This document shows positions 23,741-32,250 of a stretch of 46,343 nucleotides of DNA, in pieces (position 1 is the first letter of the stretch; each line of letters starts with the position of its first letter). This DNA comes from Paraburkholderia bannensis NBRC 103871 (GTDB lineage Bacteria > Pseudomonadota > Gammaproteobacteria > Burkholderiales > Burkholderiaceae). The DNA is taken from NCBI RefSeq assembly GCF_000685015.1, contig NZ_BAYA01000046.1, positions 1 through 46,343 of the forward strand. Direction: 5' to 3'. Position numbers and translations under genes: made by a program. The notes under the pieces are model-generated. The model did not search any database and was not told the origin of the DNA. It worked only from the letters and a program-made list of their open reading frames with translations.

Positions 23741-25359
23741 TGATAGCGCGTGTTAGGCCGGGCATGTGAAGTCCAGCAGTCGATGGTGACAGTGGTGCCC
23801 GTGGTTATTGTTGTGTGTGCGGTTGTGCCCGCGCTTGTGTTCGCGACGGTGCCCGCGATTGTGTTCTTGACGGTGTCGATGTCCGCGGCATCCCCGATCG
23901 CCAGGCGGAAGTCGTGCAGCCGCAGCACCGCCGCGACAATGCCCAGTCCGAGCCCGGTGCCAGGCACGTGGCGCGCCGCGTCGCTGCGGTAGTAGCGGCC
24001 CAGCACGGCGCTGCGTTCGGCGGGCGCGATGCCGGGGCCGTTGTCGGTGACGCTGAACCGCGCGCCTGCGGGCGTCGCGTGCAGCGCGACGCTCACCACG
24101 CCGCCGTGCGGCGCGAACTTGATCGCGTTGTCGAGCAGGTTGCTGAACGCTTCGAACAGCAGCGCGCGATCCGCGTGGATCGGCGCGGTTGCGTTGCTCA
24201 GGTCGATGCGAAGCTCGATCGCCTTGTCTTCGGCGAGCGGCGCGTACAGGTCGCACAGCTCGGTGACGACCTCGGGCAGCATTACCTGGGCGAACGCGCT
24301 GCGCCGCTTGATCGCACCGATCTCGGAGATGCGCAGCAGCGCCGCGAAGCGCTCAAGCACCGTGTCGGCCTCGTCGCGCGCACTTTCGATCAGACCGGCC
24401 ACGGCCGGCTCGCCGCGGCGCTGAAGGCTGTCGGCGGCATGCGAGAGGCGCAGGCGCAACCGCGTGAGCGGCGTGCGCAGATCGTGCGCGATGCCATCGC
24501 AGGCGCTCTTGACCTCGCCGATCAGGCGTTCGACTTCGTCGAGCATGCGGTTCACCAGATCGGCCAGCATGTCGAGCTCGTCGCGGCCCACGACCGGTAA
24601 CCTTTCGCCGAGCTCGCCGTCGGCGATGCGCGCCGTCGCGCGGCGGATCTGCGCGACGCGCCGGATCTGCCGCATGCTCAGCAGCAGCCCCGCGCACAGA
24701 CTGCCGCCCAGGCAGAGCAAGCCGCCGCCGAACAGCGCCTTGAGCAGTTCGCCGTGGACGTGGCGCACATCCGAGAGCGTGCGCGCGACGACCAGACGCG
24801 AGCCGTCGGCGCGGATTTCGCCCATCGCGCGCAGCGCTGTATGGGGTGCCGGCGCGGCGCCGGTGTCGAACATGAGGGTCTGGCCGCTCGCGCGCTCGTG
24901 CGGGCGGCCCCACGGGTCGAGAGCAAGGCGCGCGGGCAAGGCGTGGATGTCGCCGGCCAGCCAGCGGCCGTCGGCACTAAAGAGGCCGTAGAAGTTCTGC
25001 TGGCGGTTTTCGCGATGCAGGCGTGCGTCGATGGCGCCGCCAAGCGTGGCGTCATCGCGTGAATCGAAATAGCGCAGTTGCCAGCGCAGGCCGCTGTCGG
25101 TCTCGCGCAGCATCGCGTGGGTCACCGAATACTCGATGAAGCCGAGCAGCACCATGAAGGACACCGAGAACACCGCGGCGTAGGCAGCGAACCAGCGAAA
25201 GGTCGTGGTCTTCCAGCGCTCGTGACCCAGCGCCGCGGTGGACGTGTTGCGGGACGCGGGCGCATCAGCGGCGCTGGCCACGTCTGCGGCCTCTGCCACC
25301 TCTGCCGCTTCGGGCACGAAGGCTCCCAGGCGGCCCGCCACCCAGCCGGGCAGGTTCAT
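23737..25359 (-). CDS. Sensor histidine kinase (copy B)
   Basis: 540 residues. The N-terminus carries an Ala-rich extension (about 15-40) before TM1 (about 57-76). Then come the sensor region, TM2 (about 208-228), HAMP, the H-box CDGIAHDLRTPL with His292, the N-box NLLDNAIKFA, G1 VTDNGPGIAP and G2 GTGLGLGIV. Near the C-terminus the last strand is separated from DAAD by a Thr/Ala-rich insert of about 30 residues (NTIAGTVANTSAGTTAHTT and beyond), absent from copy A and encoded by degenerate repeats at 23790-23880. Paired with the degenerate regulator downstream. Confidence 0.91.
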   Translation of the reverse strand: MNLPGWVAGRLGAFVPEAAEVAEAADVASAADAPASRNTSTAALGHERWKTTTFRWFAAYAAVFSVSFMVLLGFIEYSVTHAMLRETDSGLRWQLRYFDSRDDATLGGAIDARLHRENRQQNFYGLFSADGRWLAGDIHALPARLALDPWGRPHERASGQTLMFDTGAAPAPHTALRAMGEIRADGSRLVVARTLSDVRHVHGELLKALFGGGLLCLGGSLCAGLLLSMRQIRRVAQIRRATARIADGELGERLPVVGRDELDMLADLVNRMLDEVERLIGEVKSACDGIAHDLRTPLTRLRLRLSHAADSLQRRGEPAVAGLIESARDEADTVLERFAALLRISEIGAIKRRSAFAQVMLPEVVTELCDLYAPLAEDKAIELRIDLSNATAPIHADRALLFEAFSNLLDNAIKFAPHGGVVSVALHATPAGARFSVTDNGPGIAPAERSAVLGRYYRSDAARHVPGTGLGLGIVAAVLRLHDFRLAIGDAADIDTVKNTIAGTVANTSAGTTAHTTITTGTTVTIDCWTSHARPNTRYQ

Positions 25360-25872
25360 AGTGCGCCCCGAGCCGGATGCGCGCGCTGCGTGGTGATGGC
25401 GCTGACTGACATGGCGTTCCTCAATGACCTTCCTCGATGACTCTTCTCGTTAGGCGCAGAGGCGCCATGATTGCGCGCGTGCCCGGCCATGATAGGGCGG
25501 GCCACTTGCCCAAACGGCATCACGGCGATGAAGAGGGGGTCATGTTCTTACCGTCGGTTGACGCGAACCTGACAGTTTGTCAATCCGGATTGACGCGGGG
25601 CGAGGGAATTCGATGGATGCGCGCGCATCGACCCGCTGCTTTTGATAACCGTTCTTTCATGCTGGTGAGCACTTTCGGCATCGGCAGGCTGCTTATTCTC
25701 GATCTCCATTGACGTGCCTTCGTTGCTCCATGCGTGTGTATCGACGCTTGCGCCTTTGCGTTTGTCGAGGCCGAAGGCATGTCGCTGTCCGCCGGCGCGT
25801 TGCCAGCGGTTCATCCACGGACGGCTCGGGCGCGTTGGCTCAGGCGCCGTCCGGAATAAAACGGAGGTCACC
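25360..25872. other. Intergenic region without convincing gene
   Basis: 513 bases between the divergent kinase operon and the secreted protein gene. Several short frames exist but none has a start site or protein-like composition. It should hold both promoters. TTGACG at 25559 and TTGACGC at 25591 are possible -35 elements only. Confidence 0.4.
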
Positions 25873-26214
25873 ATGAAGCGTTGGTACAGATTCGCATTGA
25901 TTCCACTCCTTGGCGCGGCGAGCGCCAGCGCGCTGGCCGCGCCCCATCTGTCAGAGCGCGCCTGCCATAGCTACCCGTTCGTCAAGCCCGCGCACGAGGT
26001 CACGCACCGCGAGCTCATGCAGGAGGTCAAGGATCTGGCGCTGGTGGGCTACGAGAGCCACGGGGTCGACAACGAGTACCCAACCGACCTGGAGGCCGCC
26101 CAGCAGCGTCTGGGCACGCTGTATCGGCATGATTGCCTCCAGCATCAGGCGGCGGCCGCCGATCCGGCCATGCAGCCAGACGTGCAGGCTCACGCTCAAA
26201 ATCTGACGAACTGA
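25873..26214 (+). CDS. Small exported DUF4148-like protein
   Basis: 113 residues from ATG at 25873, chosen over longer frames because GGAGG lies eight bases upstream and the signal peptide starts here (FALIPLLGAASASALA). The mature part has VTHRELMQEVKDLALVGYE, the DUF4148-type pattern, with two cysteines that could form a disulfide. Function unknown. It is the last gene before the replication origin. Confidence 0.82.
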   Translation: MKRWYRFALIPLLGAASASALAAPHLSERACHSYPFVKPAHEVTHRELMQEVKDLALVGYESHGVDNEYPTDLEAAQQRLGTLYRHDCLQHQAAAADPAMQPDVQAHAQNLTN

Positions 26215-26290
26215 GCCGCCGGCTCCAGTCGCGCAAGGTCACCGTATAGATGTGCTGCGGTGCACCTTGTAGAGCGCGACTTGACGGTCT

Positions 26291-27499
26291 CCCATTTCCG
26301 GTAACCTTTCCAAGGTAACGCGTTATGGGAACCGGTGACCTTTCCTGGGTTTACCCCGATTCCCGCCAATCGTTCTCCGCAGGCGCTCAAAGGTGCTGTT
26401 CAGACGCATCTTGGGTTACCTGACGCCAGGTGTCTGAATAGCCGCCCCGTCTTCAAGGAGGCGCGAGTTATCCCATAGGCGGCTACCTTTGTCACACCAC
26501 TTTCTCCCATATTCTGCGACCTCAGAGCGCTAAGACTATACAAATCAGCGCTTTAGCGCGTTAACTCAATGTAGGTTCCAGGGTATTTCCCTTTAGGTAG
26601 CGCGCAATGGGAGCCCTTTAGCGACGCGTTTGCGTAAAGGTCACCACGGGTGGGATTCAGCATGTTGGTGACCACTTACATACGAATAGGATCCCGGTTT
26701 TGGGAGCTGTCTTTCTTATCGGACGCGTAGTTTGAGTGTTTACCAAATACGCTTTAGAACCTTTAGTAAACCTTTAGGCGGCTGGAAGCCTTATGGGGCA
26801 AGGGTTTGCGGCCGATTTGGTGACGCGTTATGGGGCCTGAGGTACCGGGTATGGGAGTTCTGGGCTGTGGATATGGGATTTCGGTATCCAAGGATGGGAA
26901 TTCAAGGCTGTGGATATGGGGAAAAGGTCGCCCGGTATGGGAAAAATTGCCGAAACGGGCTGAGGTTCCCTTCTATGGGAACGGTTGAAGGTTGCCGATT
27001 ATGGGAGGCTGGGCCCTTGTTTGAGCCATCTTCACGTCGATTTTGCTGACTATGGGTCACCAGTTATGGGAATCACCGTTGGTAACCAGTTATGGTGCCT
27101 GCTCCGCGCACACTCTGGAGGTCACCCAGTCCACTCGCAGAGGAGACTTCAGGCAAAGACTTGATGGGCCGACGTCTTCAATTTGCTGGGTAACAGCTTA
27201 TGGGAACGTGCAAAGGTAACTCGCTATGGTGCCTGTCAGGTTCACGACACGCGAAACCCCCCTTGAACAGGGCTTTTGAAGGTTCCCGGCTATGGGATCA
27301 GTCAAAGGTCACTGCTCATGGGAGGTTTTCATGGCGCCAGGCCATGGCGGACGTCACATCCCCAGATCGGCAAAAAATCCCATAGTTGGCTACCTTTGGG
27401 AGGCCAAAACGAGAGTGAGTACTCACATAAGAGCCTAAAGGTCACGAGTTATGGGGGGTTTTCGACGGCTGAGATGGCTAAAGGTTACGGGTTATGGGG
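26291..27499. other. Replication origin: iteron field with AT-rich segment
   Basis: About 20 copies of a 17-20 base degenerate iteron, consensus AAAGGTNACNNGTTATGGG. Forward copies start near 26312, 26594, 26636, 26819, 26839, 26922, 26961, 26988, 27054, 27079, 27188, 27212, 27279, 27304, 27438 and 27480. Reverse copies lie at 26291-26309, 26472-26490, 26506-26522 and 27379-27397. Two variants contain TGTGGATAT (26866-26874, 26909-26917), eight of nine bases of a DnaA box. The stretch around 26510-26760 is relatively AT-rich and includes AGCGCT repeats, so it may be the unwinding element. No gene is present in the 1475 bases between 26214 and the initiator gene. By analogy with iteron plasmids, the initiator encoded downstream binds here to start and limit replication. 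Confidence 0.88.
27415..27426. promoter_or_regulatory. Palindrome GTGAGTACTCAC in the origin
   Basis: A perfect 12-base palindrome between a reverse iteron (27379-27397) and a forward iteron (27438-27456). It is unrelated to the iteron sequence, so a second protein may bind here. Confidence 0.4.
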
Positions 27500-27625
27500 C
27501 GCTTCTGCAGGGCATTGCGGATTGCCTGGCGCCCTGCTCCAGCCGCTTGAGCCCGCCACGGGCGCTTCGGCTGTCAATCTTTCCCACTGTCGGTGTCGTT
27601 GCTGCGCACTGACATCTCGGCGCGC

Positions 27626-27670
27626 TTGAGTCACCTGGTCGCTTGGTATACAGTTACCAACCGACCAGGT
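27626..27670 (+). promoter_or_regulatory. Promoter and autoregulatory operator of the initiator gene
   Basis: A long inverted repeat has outer arms ACCTGGTCG (27633-27641) and CGACCAGGT (27662-27670), and inner arms TTGGTA (27643-27648) and TACCAA (27655-27660); only one base pair position mismatches. TTGAGT (27626-27631) and TACAGT (27649-27654) form a -35/-10 pair with a 17-base spacer, so the -10 is the centre of the repeat. The inner arm with GTTACCAA resembles the iteron half GGTAAC. A dimer bound here would block the promoter. Confidence 0.75.
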
Positions 27671-27689
27671 TTCCTTTCACGTGGGTCAT

Positions 27690-29066
27690 ATGGCAAGAAA
27701 AAAGGCCGACGCCGGCGACGCCGACAAGCAAGGCGCACTCGTATTCCAGCAAGGCCAGCCCCCCGATCTGTTCCGCAAGGCGGTTCCCGCCATTCACATT
27801 GCGCCGAAATCCGGATCGATCAGCCTTCAGCAACGCAAGATGTTCAGCTCGTTGATCAAGAACGCAATCCGTCAGGATTCGCTTGAGCAAGGTCGCTCGT
27901 CGTTCGAGATCACGATTTCCGCCCTGTCGCAGGACGTCGACCTGAACAGTAACAACACGGAGTACGTCAAGGAAACGATCAACTCGCTCATCAGCACGGT
28001 CGTCAACTGGGACTATCTCACGCAGGACAAGCGCAGTATCTGGAAGGCCTCGGGTCTGCTTGCGGGCGCCGAACTCGAACGATCGGTGTTGCGCTACACC
28101 TTCTCCGAACAGATTCGCGGCGAGCTGCTCAATCCCGAAATCTACGCGATGATCGACATGCGGATCACGCGTCAATTCAGGAAGGCGCACTCGCTCGCGT
28201 TGTGGGAAAACGTCGTGCGTTATGAAGCGGTGGGGGTGACGGCGCGCTTTCCGCTGGCGACGCTGCGCGACCTGATTCTTGGACAGGACACTTCGGCGCA
28301 GTCGTACAAGTTGTACAAGCAGTTCAAAAGCCGTGTGCTGGTGCCCTGCATCAAGGAAGTCAACGAAATCTCGGATCACAACTTTGAGCTCATCGAGCAC
28401 AAGGTTGGGCGCTCGGTGGTGGCGTTGCAGTTTCGCGTAACGCGCAAGCCGGAGACGGATCCCTCGCAGGAACTGCGCGCCAATGAGACCGTGCTGATCG
28501 GCGAGATGGCGAAGTTCAGTATTCCGGTATCGGAAGCGCGCCGACTGCTCAAGCAATACGGCGACGAAAAAATCCGGACTGCAGTGGCATATACGGCCGC
28601 GCGCGTCGCGCAGAAGAATGCCGCGCCGCTTGCCAACGTGGCGGCCTATTTCCGCAAGGCGCTCATGCAGGGCTATCAACTGCCGGGCGCCAACGTAGCC
28701 GCCACCGCGAATGCCGATGCGGGCAAGGCGCGCGAAAGTCAGGATCAGGTGCAGGATCGTTACATCGCCGCGAAGATCGCCGAGGCGCGTTCGTATTTCA
28801 ACGAACTCGAATACGACGACCAGACAGCGCTCATCAAGCGTTACAACGAAACGGTCGGCATGGACAAGCTGAAGGTGTCGACTTCGAAGGTGCCGAGCAA
28901 AATGGCGTCGACGAACTTCTTCCGCTGGGTCGTGCTGGACACGTGGGGTCAACCGACGGCTGCCGATCTGCTTGAATTCCTGTTGAGTGGACAGCAGGCA
29001 CCGGCAGGCGATGCACAAGGTGTGGTGGGGGACATCGAACTGGCGTTCAAGTCGCGCGAGGAATAA
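27690..29066 (+). CDS. Plasmid/chromid replication initiator, Rep_3-like
   Basis: 458 residues from ATG at 27690; GTG at 27681 is an alternative adding three residues. Paired winged-helix organisation typical of iteron-binding initiators: an N-terminal half with ISLQQRKMFSSLIKNAI, FEITISALSQDVDL and ETINSLISTVVNWD, then a second winged-helix region around 150-250 (FRKAHSLALWENVVRYE, TARFPLATLRDLIL, YKLYKQFKSRVLVPCIKEVN). The C-terminal third is helical and charged. It follows the iteron field and lies upstream of the parS cluster and parAB, the usual order in Burkholderia secondary replicons. It should bind the iterons and repress its own promoter through the inverted repeat just upstream. 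Confidence 0.9.
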   Translation: MARKKADAGDADKQGALVFQQGQPPDLFRKAVPAIHIAPKSGSISLQQRKMFSSLIKNAIRQDSLEQGRSSFEITISALSQDVDLNSNNTEYVKETINSLISTVVNWDYLTQDKRSIWKASGLLAGAELERSVLRYTFSEQIRGELLNPEIYAMIDMRITRQFRKAHSLALWENVVRYEAVGVTARFPLATLRDLILGQDTSAQSYKLYKQFKSRVLVPCIKEVNEISDHNFELIEHKVGRSVVALQFRVTRKPETDPSQELRANETVLIGEMAKFSIPVSEARRLLKQYGDEKIRTAVAYTAARVAQKNAAPLANVAAYFRKALMQGYQLPGANVAATANADAGKARESQDQVQDRYIAAKIAEARSYFNELEYDDQTALIKRYNETVGMDKLKVSTSKVPSKMASTNFFRWVVLDTWGQPTAADLLEFLLSGQQAPAGDAQGVVGDIELAFKSREE

Positions 29067-29083
29067 TCGCAGCGCACCCTGTT

Positions 29084-29124
29084 AGCGAAATTTGCCGATT
29101 ATAAAAACATAGGTAAATTTCGCT
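29084..29124 (+). terminator. Inverted repeat after the initiator gene
   Basis: AGCGAAATTTGCC (29084-29096) faces GGTAAATTTCGCT (29112-29124), one mismatch, followed by TTCTCAATTTT. It is a plausible terminator, though AT-rich and with a 15-base loop. Confidence 0.5.
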
Positions 29125-29260
29125 TTCTCAATTTTCTGCATACTTCGGGTTGGTGTCGCCTTTGTGGAATTTGGCACCGTCCCGATGTCTCAACTCCTGA
29201 CTCGCGCGTATGCGGGTCGCGGCCTTAAGCTCTCTCCCTTCCTTTAGATGTTCATTTGAG

Positions 29261-29274
29261 TCTCCACGTGGAGA
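29261..29274. repeat. parS palindrome 1
   Basis: TCTCCACGTGGAGA, perfect 14-base palindrome with a G before it. First of five sites in the 1054-base gap between the initiator and parA, which has no convincing gene. Confidence 0.85.
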
Positions 29275-29469
29275 TTGATTGTTGGTCGTCGGCCTGTCGA
29301 GCGCTGATTTGTTGCGTGGGTGTACTGGCAACGGGAGACGCGGCGGCTCGGTCTGAACTGGTAGTCACTCAATCGCCGGAATCATGCTGTTTTTTATCCG
29401 TGAGCAGGCGTGAGAGCGCCAGTCGATTGGCATGTTGGGCCGCGAATGATCAATGATGAAGCGTTTTTA

Positions 29470-29485
29470 GTCTCCACGTGGAGAC
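29470..29485. repeat. parS palindrome 2 (full 16-base form)
   Basis: GTCTCCACGTGGAGAC is a perfect 16-base palindrome, the most complete copy and probably the consensus. Burkholderia replicons each use their own 16-base parS; the CACGTG core is shared with other parS types while the outer bases would set specificity. Confidence 0.87.
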
Positions 29486-29567
29486 ATGACCGCATGTATC
29501 TGTGTGGGCCTGCGGTCACGCTCTCCTTTGTTCATGAACTCGTTCGACGAATGCGATATGTTGATTT

Positions 29568-29582
29568 TCCACGGAACGTGGA
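29568..29582. repeat. Spaced parS-like inverted repeat
   Basis: TCCACG-GAA-CGTGGA has the same half-sites as parS but three bases in the middle. A lone half-site ACGTGGAGA lies at 29665-29673. These may be decayed or weak sites. Confidence 0.4.
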
Positions 29583-29692
29583 CGACTTGCCCCACAAGCC
29601 GGAAGCTCTCGGGGATTTCGGCCTGTACGTGTTGATCAGTAGTGAAACGCGGATCAGATCGGTAACGTGGAGAACACCTCTTGAACGATCAG

Positions 29693-29706
29693 TCTCCACG
29701 TGGAGA
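29693..29706. repeat. parS palindrome 3
   Basis: TCTCCACGTGGAGA, preceded by G at 29692. Identical 14-base core to sites 1, 2 and 5. Confidence 0.85.
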
Positions 29707-29871
29707 GGCCTGCTTTGTTGAACGCAAATGCGCGTCGCTTGCCTGTAGTCGACGATGTCGTAGCTAGCGCGAATCTCATCTACGCTCAGCCTCAACCATA
29801 TTCAGCGAGATCCCTAACTCGATCGATTTAGAGCAACAGCGCTGATCCACTCTCCCTCGGTTTCGAATGAC

Positions 29872-29885
29872 TCTCCACGTGAAGA
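29872..29885. repeat. parS palindrome 4 (one mismatch)
   Basis: TCTCCACGTGAAGA, differing at a single base from the consensus, so binding may be weaker. Confidence 0.7.
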
Positions 29886-30060
29886 TTCGCATGATTCAAC
29901 GCAGATACTGAAAACCGACGATCTCCCGCAAAACAATCAGCACAGACTGCGACGTACCTCATCCAAATGGCTATTTGGTGGTCAACCGGCAACGATTTCG
30001 GCGCTAAAGCTAGAATTTACTTTAACTTGACGCTAGACTGCCAGTTGACTCTTTGGAGGG

Positions 30061-30074
30061 TCTCCACGTGGAGA
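30061..30074. repeat. parS palindrome 5 in the parA 5' region
   Basis: TCTCCACGTGGAGA ends 46 bases before the parA start. Lying in the likely promoter or leader of parAB, it could let ParB/ParA control their own expression as well as mark the centromere. TTGACG at 30027-30032 is a possible -35. Confidence 0.82.
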
Positions 30075-30120
30075 GTACGCGTGAAGATTCTCCACCGTTG
30101 AACATTGCATGGAGAACCGA

Positions 30121-30804
30121 ATGGGACTGGTCATCGCTGTAGCGAATCAAAAGGGCGGGGTAGGCAAGACGACCACCAGCATGAATCTGGCAGGCGCGTT
30201 TCAGTCCGAAGGCTACAAAGTCTATGTCGCGGACGCCGACGGCCAGCAATCGTGCATGAGCTGGTGTGCAGCCGCAGGCCCGGAAACCCCGTTGCCCTTC
30301 CGCGTTGGCAGCATTAACAAACTCGAAAAGATGATTGGCCCGGAAATCGCCGCTTTGGCGAACGACTACGACGTCGTGATCGTCGATTGTCCGCCGAACA
30401 TCAATGACCTGACGACTGCGCGTGTCCTCGCCGTTGCCGATGCAACCGTCATCCCAACCGACGCTTCGCCCATCGATATCTGGAGTAGTGAAGGGATGAT
30501 GGAATTGGTCGAACGTACGCGCGTTGCCAATCCTGCCGGTAAATTCGCAATTTTGCTGAATAAATCTAATTCGAAGACGCTGCTGCATACGCAGATGAGC
30601 GCCATCCTCGCGGAAAGCAATGTTCGTGTGCTCGCGTCGACGGTCAAGCAGCGCGAGCTTTATCGCCAGGCGGCGGCACTTGGCCGGACGGTCTTCGACG
30701 TCAAAGGCGTGCGCGGCGTAAAAGTGGCGAAAGATGAAATTGCCGCGGTTTACAACGAAATCATCGCGCTGGTGCAGGAAGAGGAGGTTGTCGATGGCAA
30801 CTAA
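30121..30804 (+). CDS. parA: ParA partition ATPase
   Basis: 227 residues from ATG at 30121, chosen because GGAG lies seven bases upstream; the ATG at 30109 adds four residues and overlaps that site. Deviant Walker A KGGVGKTT at 11-18, VYVADADGQQS as Walker A' region, and VVIVDCPPNINDLTT as Walker B. There is no N-terminal DNA-binding extension, so it is the short type that does not itself act as a specific repressor in well-studied plasmids. It forms the ATP-dependent nucleoid pattern that separates replicon copies with ParB and parS. parB starts within its last 11 bases. Confidence 0.95.
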   Translation: MGLVIAVANQKGGVGKTTTSMNLAGAFQSEGYKVYVADADGQQSCMSWCAAAGPETPLPFRVGSINKLEKMIGPEIAALANDYDVVIVDCPPNINDLTTARVLAVADATVIPTDASPIDIWSSEGMMELVERTRVANPAGKFAILLNKSNSKTLLHTQMSAILAESNVRVLASTVKQRELYRQAAALGRTVFDVKGVRGVKVAKDEIAAVYNEIIALVQEEEVVDGN

Positions 30805-31876
30805 GCTGAATTTCACCAGCAAGGTTCGCGCGGGCATGGCCGTCGAGCGCGCGTCGGCCGAAGAGCGCCTGGCTGACGGTGACGTCGTCGGCATTGCGCA
30901 GCGTGACGCTGCAGTGGTGACACTCGCAGAAGTGGCTCCGGCTGTTGCGCCTGTTGCTGCGTCAGACACGCCGGTCGCAGCCGCGCCTGCAACGCCGGTC
31001 GCGCCCGCAGCATCCATCGGTTCAGCCGGTGTGACGCACGCAGTCGCACGCATTCCCGTCGAGGACGTCGTCTCGAATCCGTACAATCCGCGCGCGTTCT
31101 ACAGCGCGGAAACGATTGACGAACTCGCCGACAGCTTCGGCAAGCAAGGGCAGATCACGCCGATTCTCGTGACCCGGCTTGCAGAGTTTCCCGGCAAATA
31201 TGTGATTGTCGACGGCGAGCGGCGTATTCGTGCCGCCCGTTCGCGCGGCGACAAACATATCGACGTTGATGTTCGCGACGGTCTCGACAACCAGAACCTC
31301 TATCTGCGCGCCTACCACGCGAACAAGGAACGCGAGGAGCAGACCGTCTTCGACGATGCGCTCGCCTGGAAGAAGCTTCTGGACGATGGCGTGTACGTCG
31401 ACCAAGTCGAGCTGGGCGTCGCGGTCAGCGAGGATCCGAAGCACATCAGCAAGGTGATCTCGCTGACGTCGCTGCCGCCGTATCTTCTGCAGCGCATGGC
31501 GCAGAATCGCAAGGATGTCGGTCTCGGCCACGCGTACAACATCAAGCTGATTTTCGATCGCGCTGGCGTGACCGTTGCCGAGCACTGGCTCGAACAGGTG
31601 ATCGAAGGGAAGGCGAGCGTACGTAAGCTCGAGGCCGCTGCATCGGCTGAAGCCGGCGCCCGTCGCATTGGCCCGCGCCGCACGCACTATCAGTCGCGCG
31701 TGCAATTCAATCGTCCGGATGGCGTAGCGCTGGGCGAGCTCAAGCTGTTTGGCGATGGCCGTGCCGAGCTGAATCTCAAGGGCATTGCCGCAGCAGACCA
31801 GCAGCGTCTGGCCGAGCGCATGAAAGCCGTGATCGACGAGTGGGCCGCTGAAATGGAACCGACGGTCGCAAGCTGA
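30794..31876 (+). CDS. parB: ParB centromere-binding protein
   Basis: 360 residues from ATG at 30794, preceded by GGAGG. A low-complexity Ala/Val/Pro linker (about 45-75) precedes the ParB/Srx CTPase domain, with PVEDVVSNPYNPR, QGQITPILV and the CTP-binding GERRIRA. The HTH region includes EEQTVFDDALAWKKLL and AVSEDPKHISKVISLTSLP; the C-terminal part (IAAADQQRLAERMKAVIDEW) suits a dimerisation module. Unlike many ParB proteins it has an unusually long variable N-terminus before the CTPase domain. Its cognate sites are almost certainly the palindromes at 29261-30074. Confidence 0.94.
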   Translation: MATKLNFTSKVRAGMAVERASAEERLADGDVVGIAQRDAAVVTLAEVAPAVAPVAASDTPVAAAPATPVAPAASIGSAGVTHAVARIPVEDVVSNPYNPRAFYSAETIDELADSFGKQGQITPILVTRLAEFPGKYVIVDGERRIRAARSRGDKHIDVDVRDGLDNQNLYLRAYHANKEREEQTVFDDALAWKKLLDDGVYVDQVELGVAVSEDPKHISKVISLTSLPPYLLQRMAQNRKDVGLGHAYNIKLIFDRAGVTVAEHWLEQVIEGKASVRKLEAAASAEAGARRIGPRRTHYQSRVQFNRPDGVALGELKLFGDGRAELNLKGIAAADQQRLAERMKAVIDEWAAEMEPTVAS

Positions 31877-31908
31877 AGCGACTCCACAAAGATTTTTTTG
31901 GGGCGAAG

Positions 31909-31937
31909 AGGGCAGGGCTTTCGCGAGCGCCTGCCCT
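31909..31937 (+). terminator. Hairpin after parB
   Basis: AGGGCAGG (31909-31916) pairs with CCTGCCCT (31930-31937), with extra GCT/AGC pairing inside. The T-run lies before rather than after it, so termination strength is uncertain. The following stretch to 32215 is AT-rich and holds no gene. Confidence 0.45.
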
Positions 31938-32215
31938 TATCTTTAGCACCGAATAAGACGGAAAGAGGGCAGGGGGAGGGCGCTGGGGTCGAAACCGTGA
32001 AACATAGTTCGACGACTTTCATTCAAAAAAAAGCATTTTGAATCAATGGCTTGCGACACCAAACCTAGAATGTTTCACGCATAGATTCGATTTTCAGACG
32101 CATTCGTGACCCAGAAGACGAGCGCCCAGCATGAGCTTCTATCAAGTCCTCCAAATCGTACTATTTGAAATGTAATTCGTAGTTATTAGAACGTTTCTCG
32201 ATAGAACCTAATGAT

Positions 32216-32244
32216 TTGACAATTTCCCGCTGCTACGCCATTCT
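32216..32244 (+). promoter_or_regulatory. Candidate promoter of the ilvA leader
   Basis: Consensus -35 TTGACA (32216-32221), 17-base spacer, and a weak -10 CATTCT (32239-32244). Transcription would start close to 32251, at or near the leader-peptide ATG, making the leader mRNA leaderless or nearly so. Confidence 0.5.
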
Positions 32245-32250
32245 GTAGGA

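Noticed and set aside
25548..25874. 108-codon minus-strand frame between kinase B and the DUF4148-like gene
   Set aside because: No ribosome site, no recognisable domain, and it covers the likely promoter of the plus-strand gene.
26291..27499. CRISPR-like array
   Set aside because: Repeats are short, degenerate, in both orientations and lack regular spacers; they fit initiator-binding iterons.
29128..29331. Short minus-strand frame in the parS region
   Set aside because: Overlaps the first parS palindrome, has no start signal and no protein-like features.
31938..32215. Small RNA or gene in the AT-rich gap after parB
   Set aside because: No open frame or stable hairpin with a T-run was found apart from the weak hairpin at 31909-31937.
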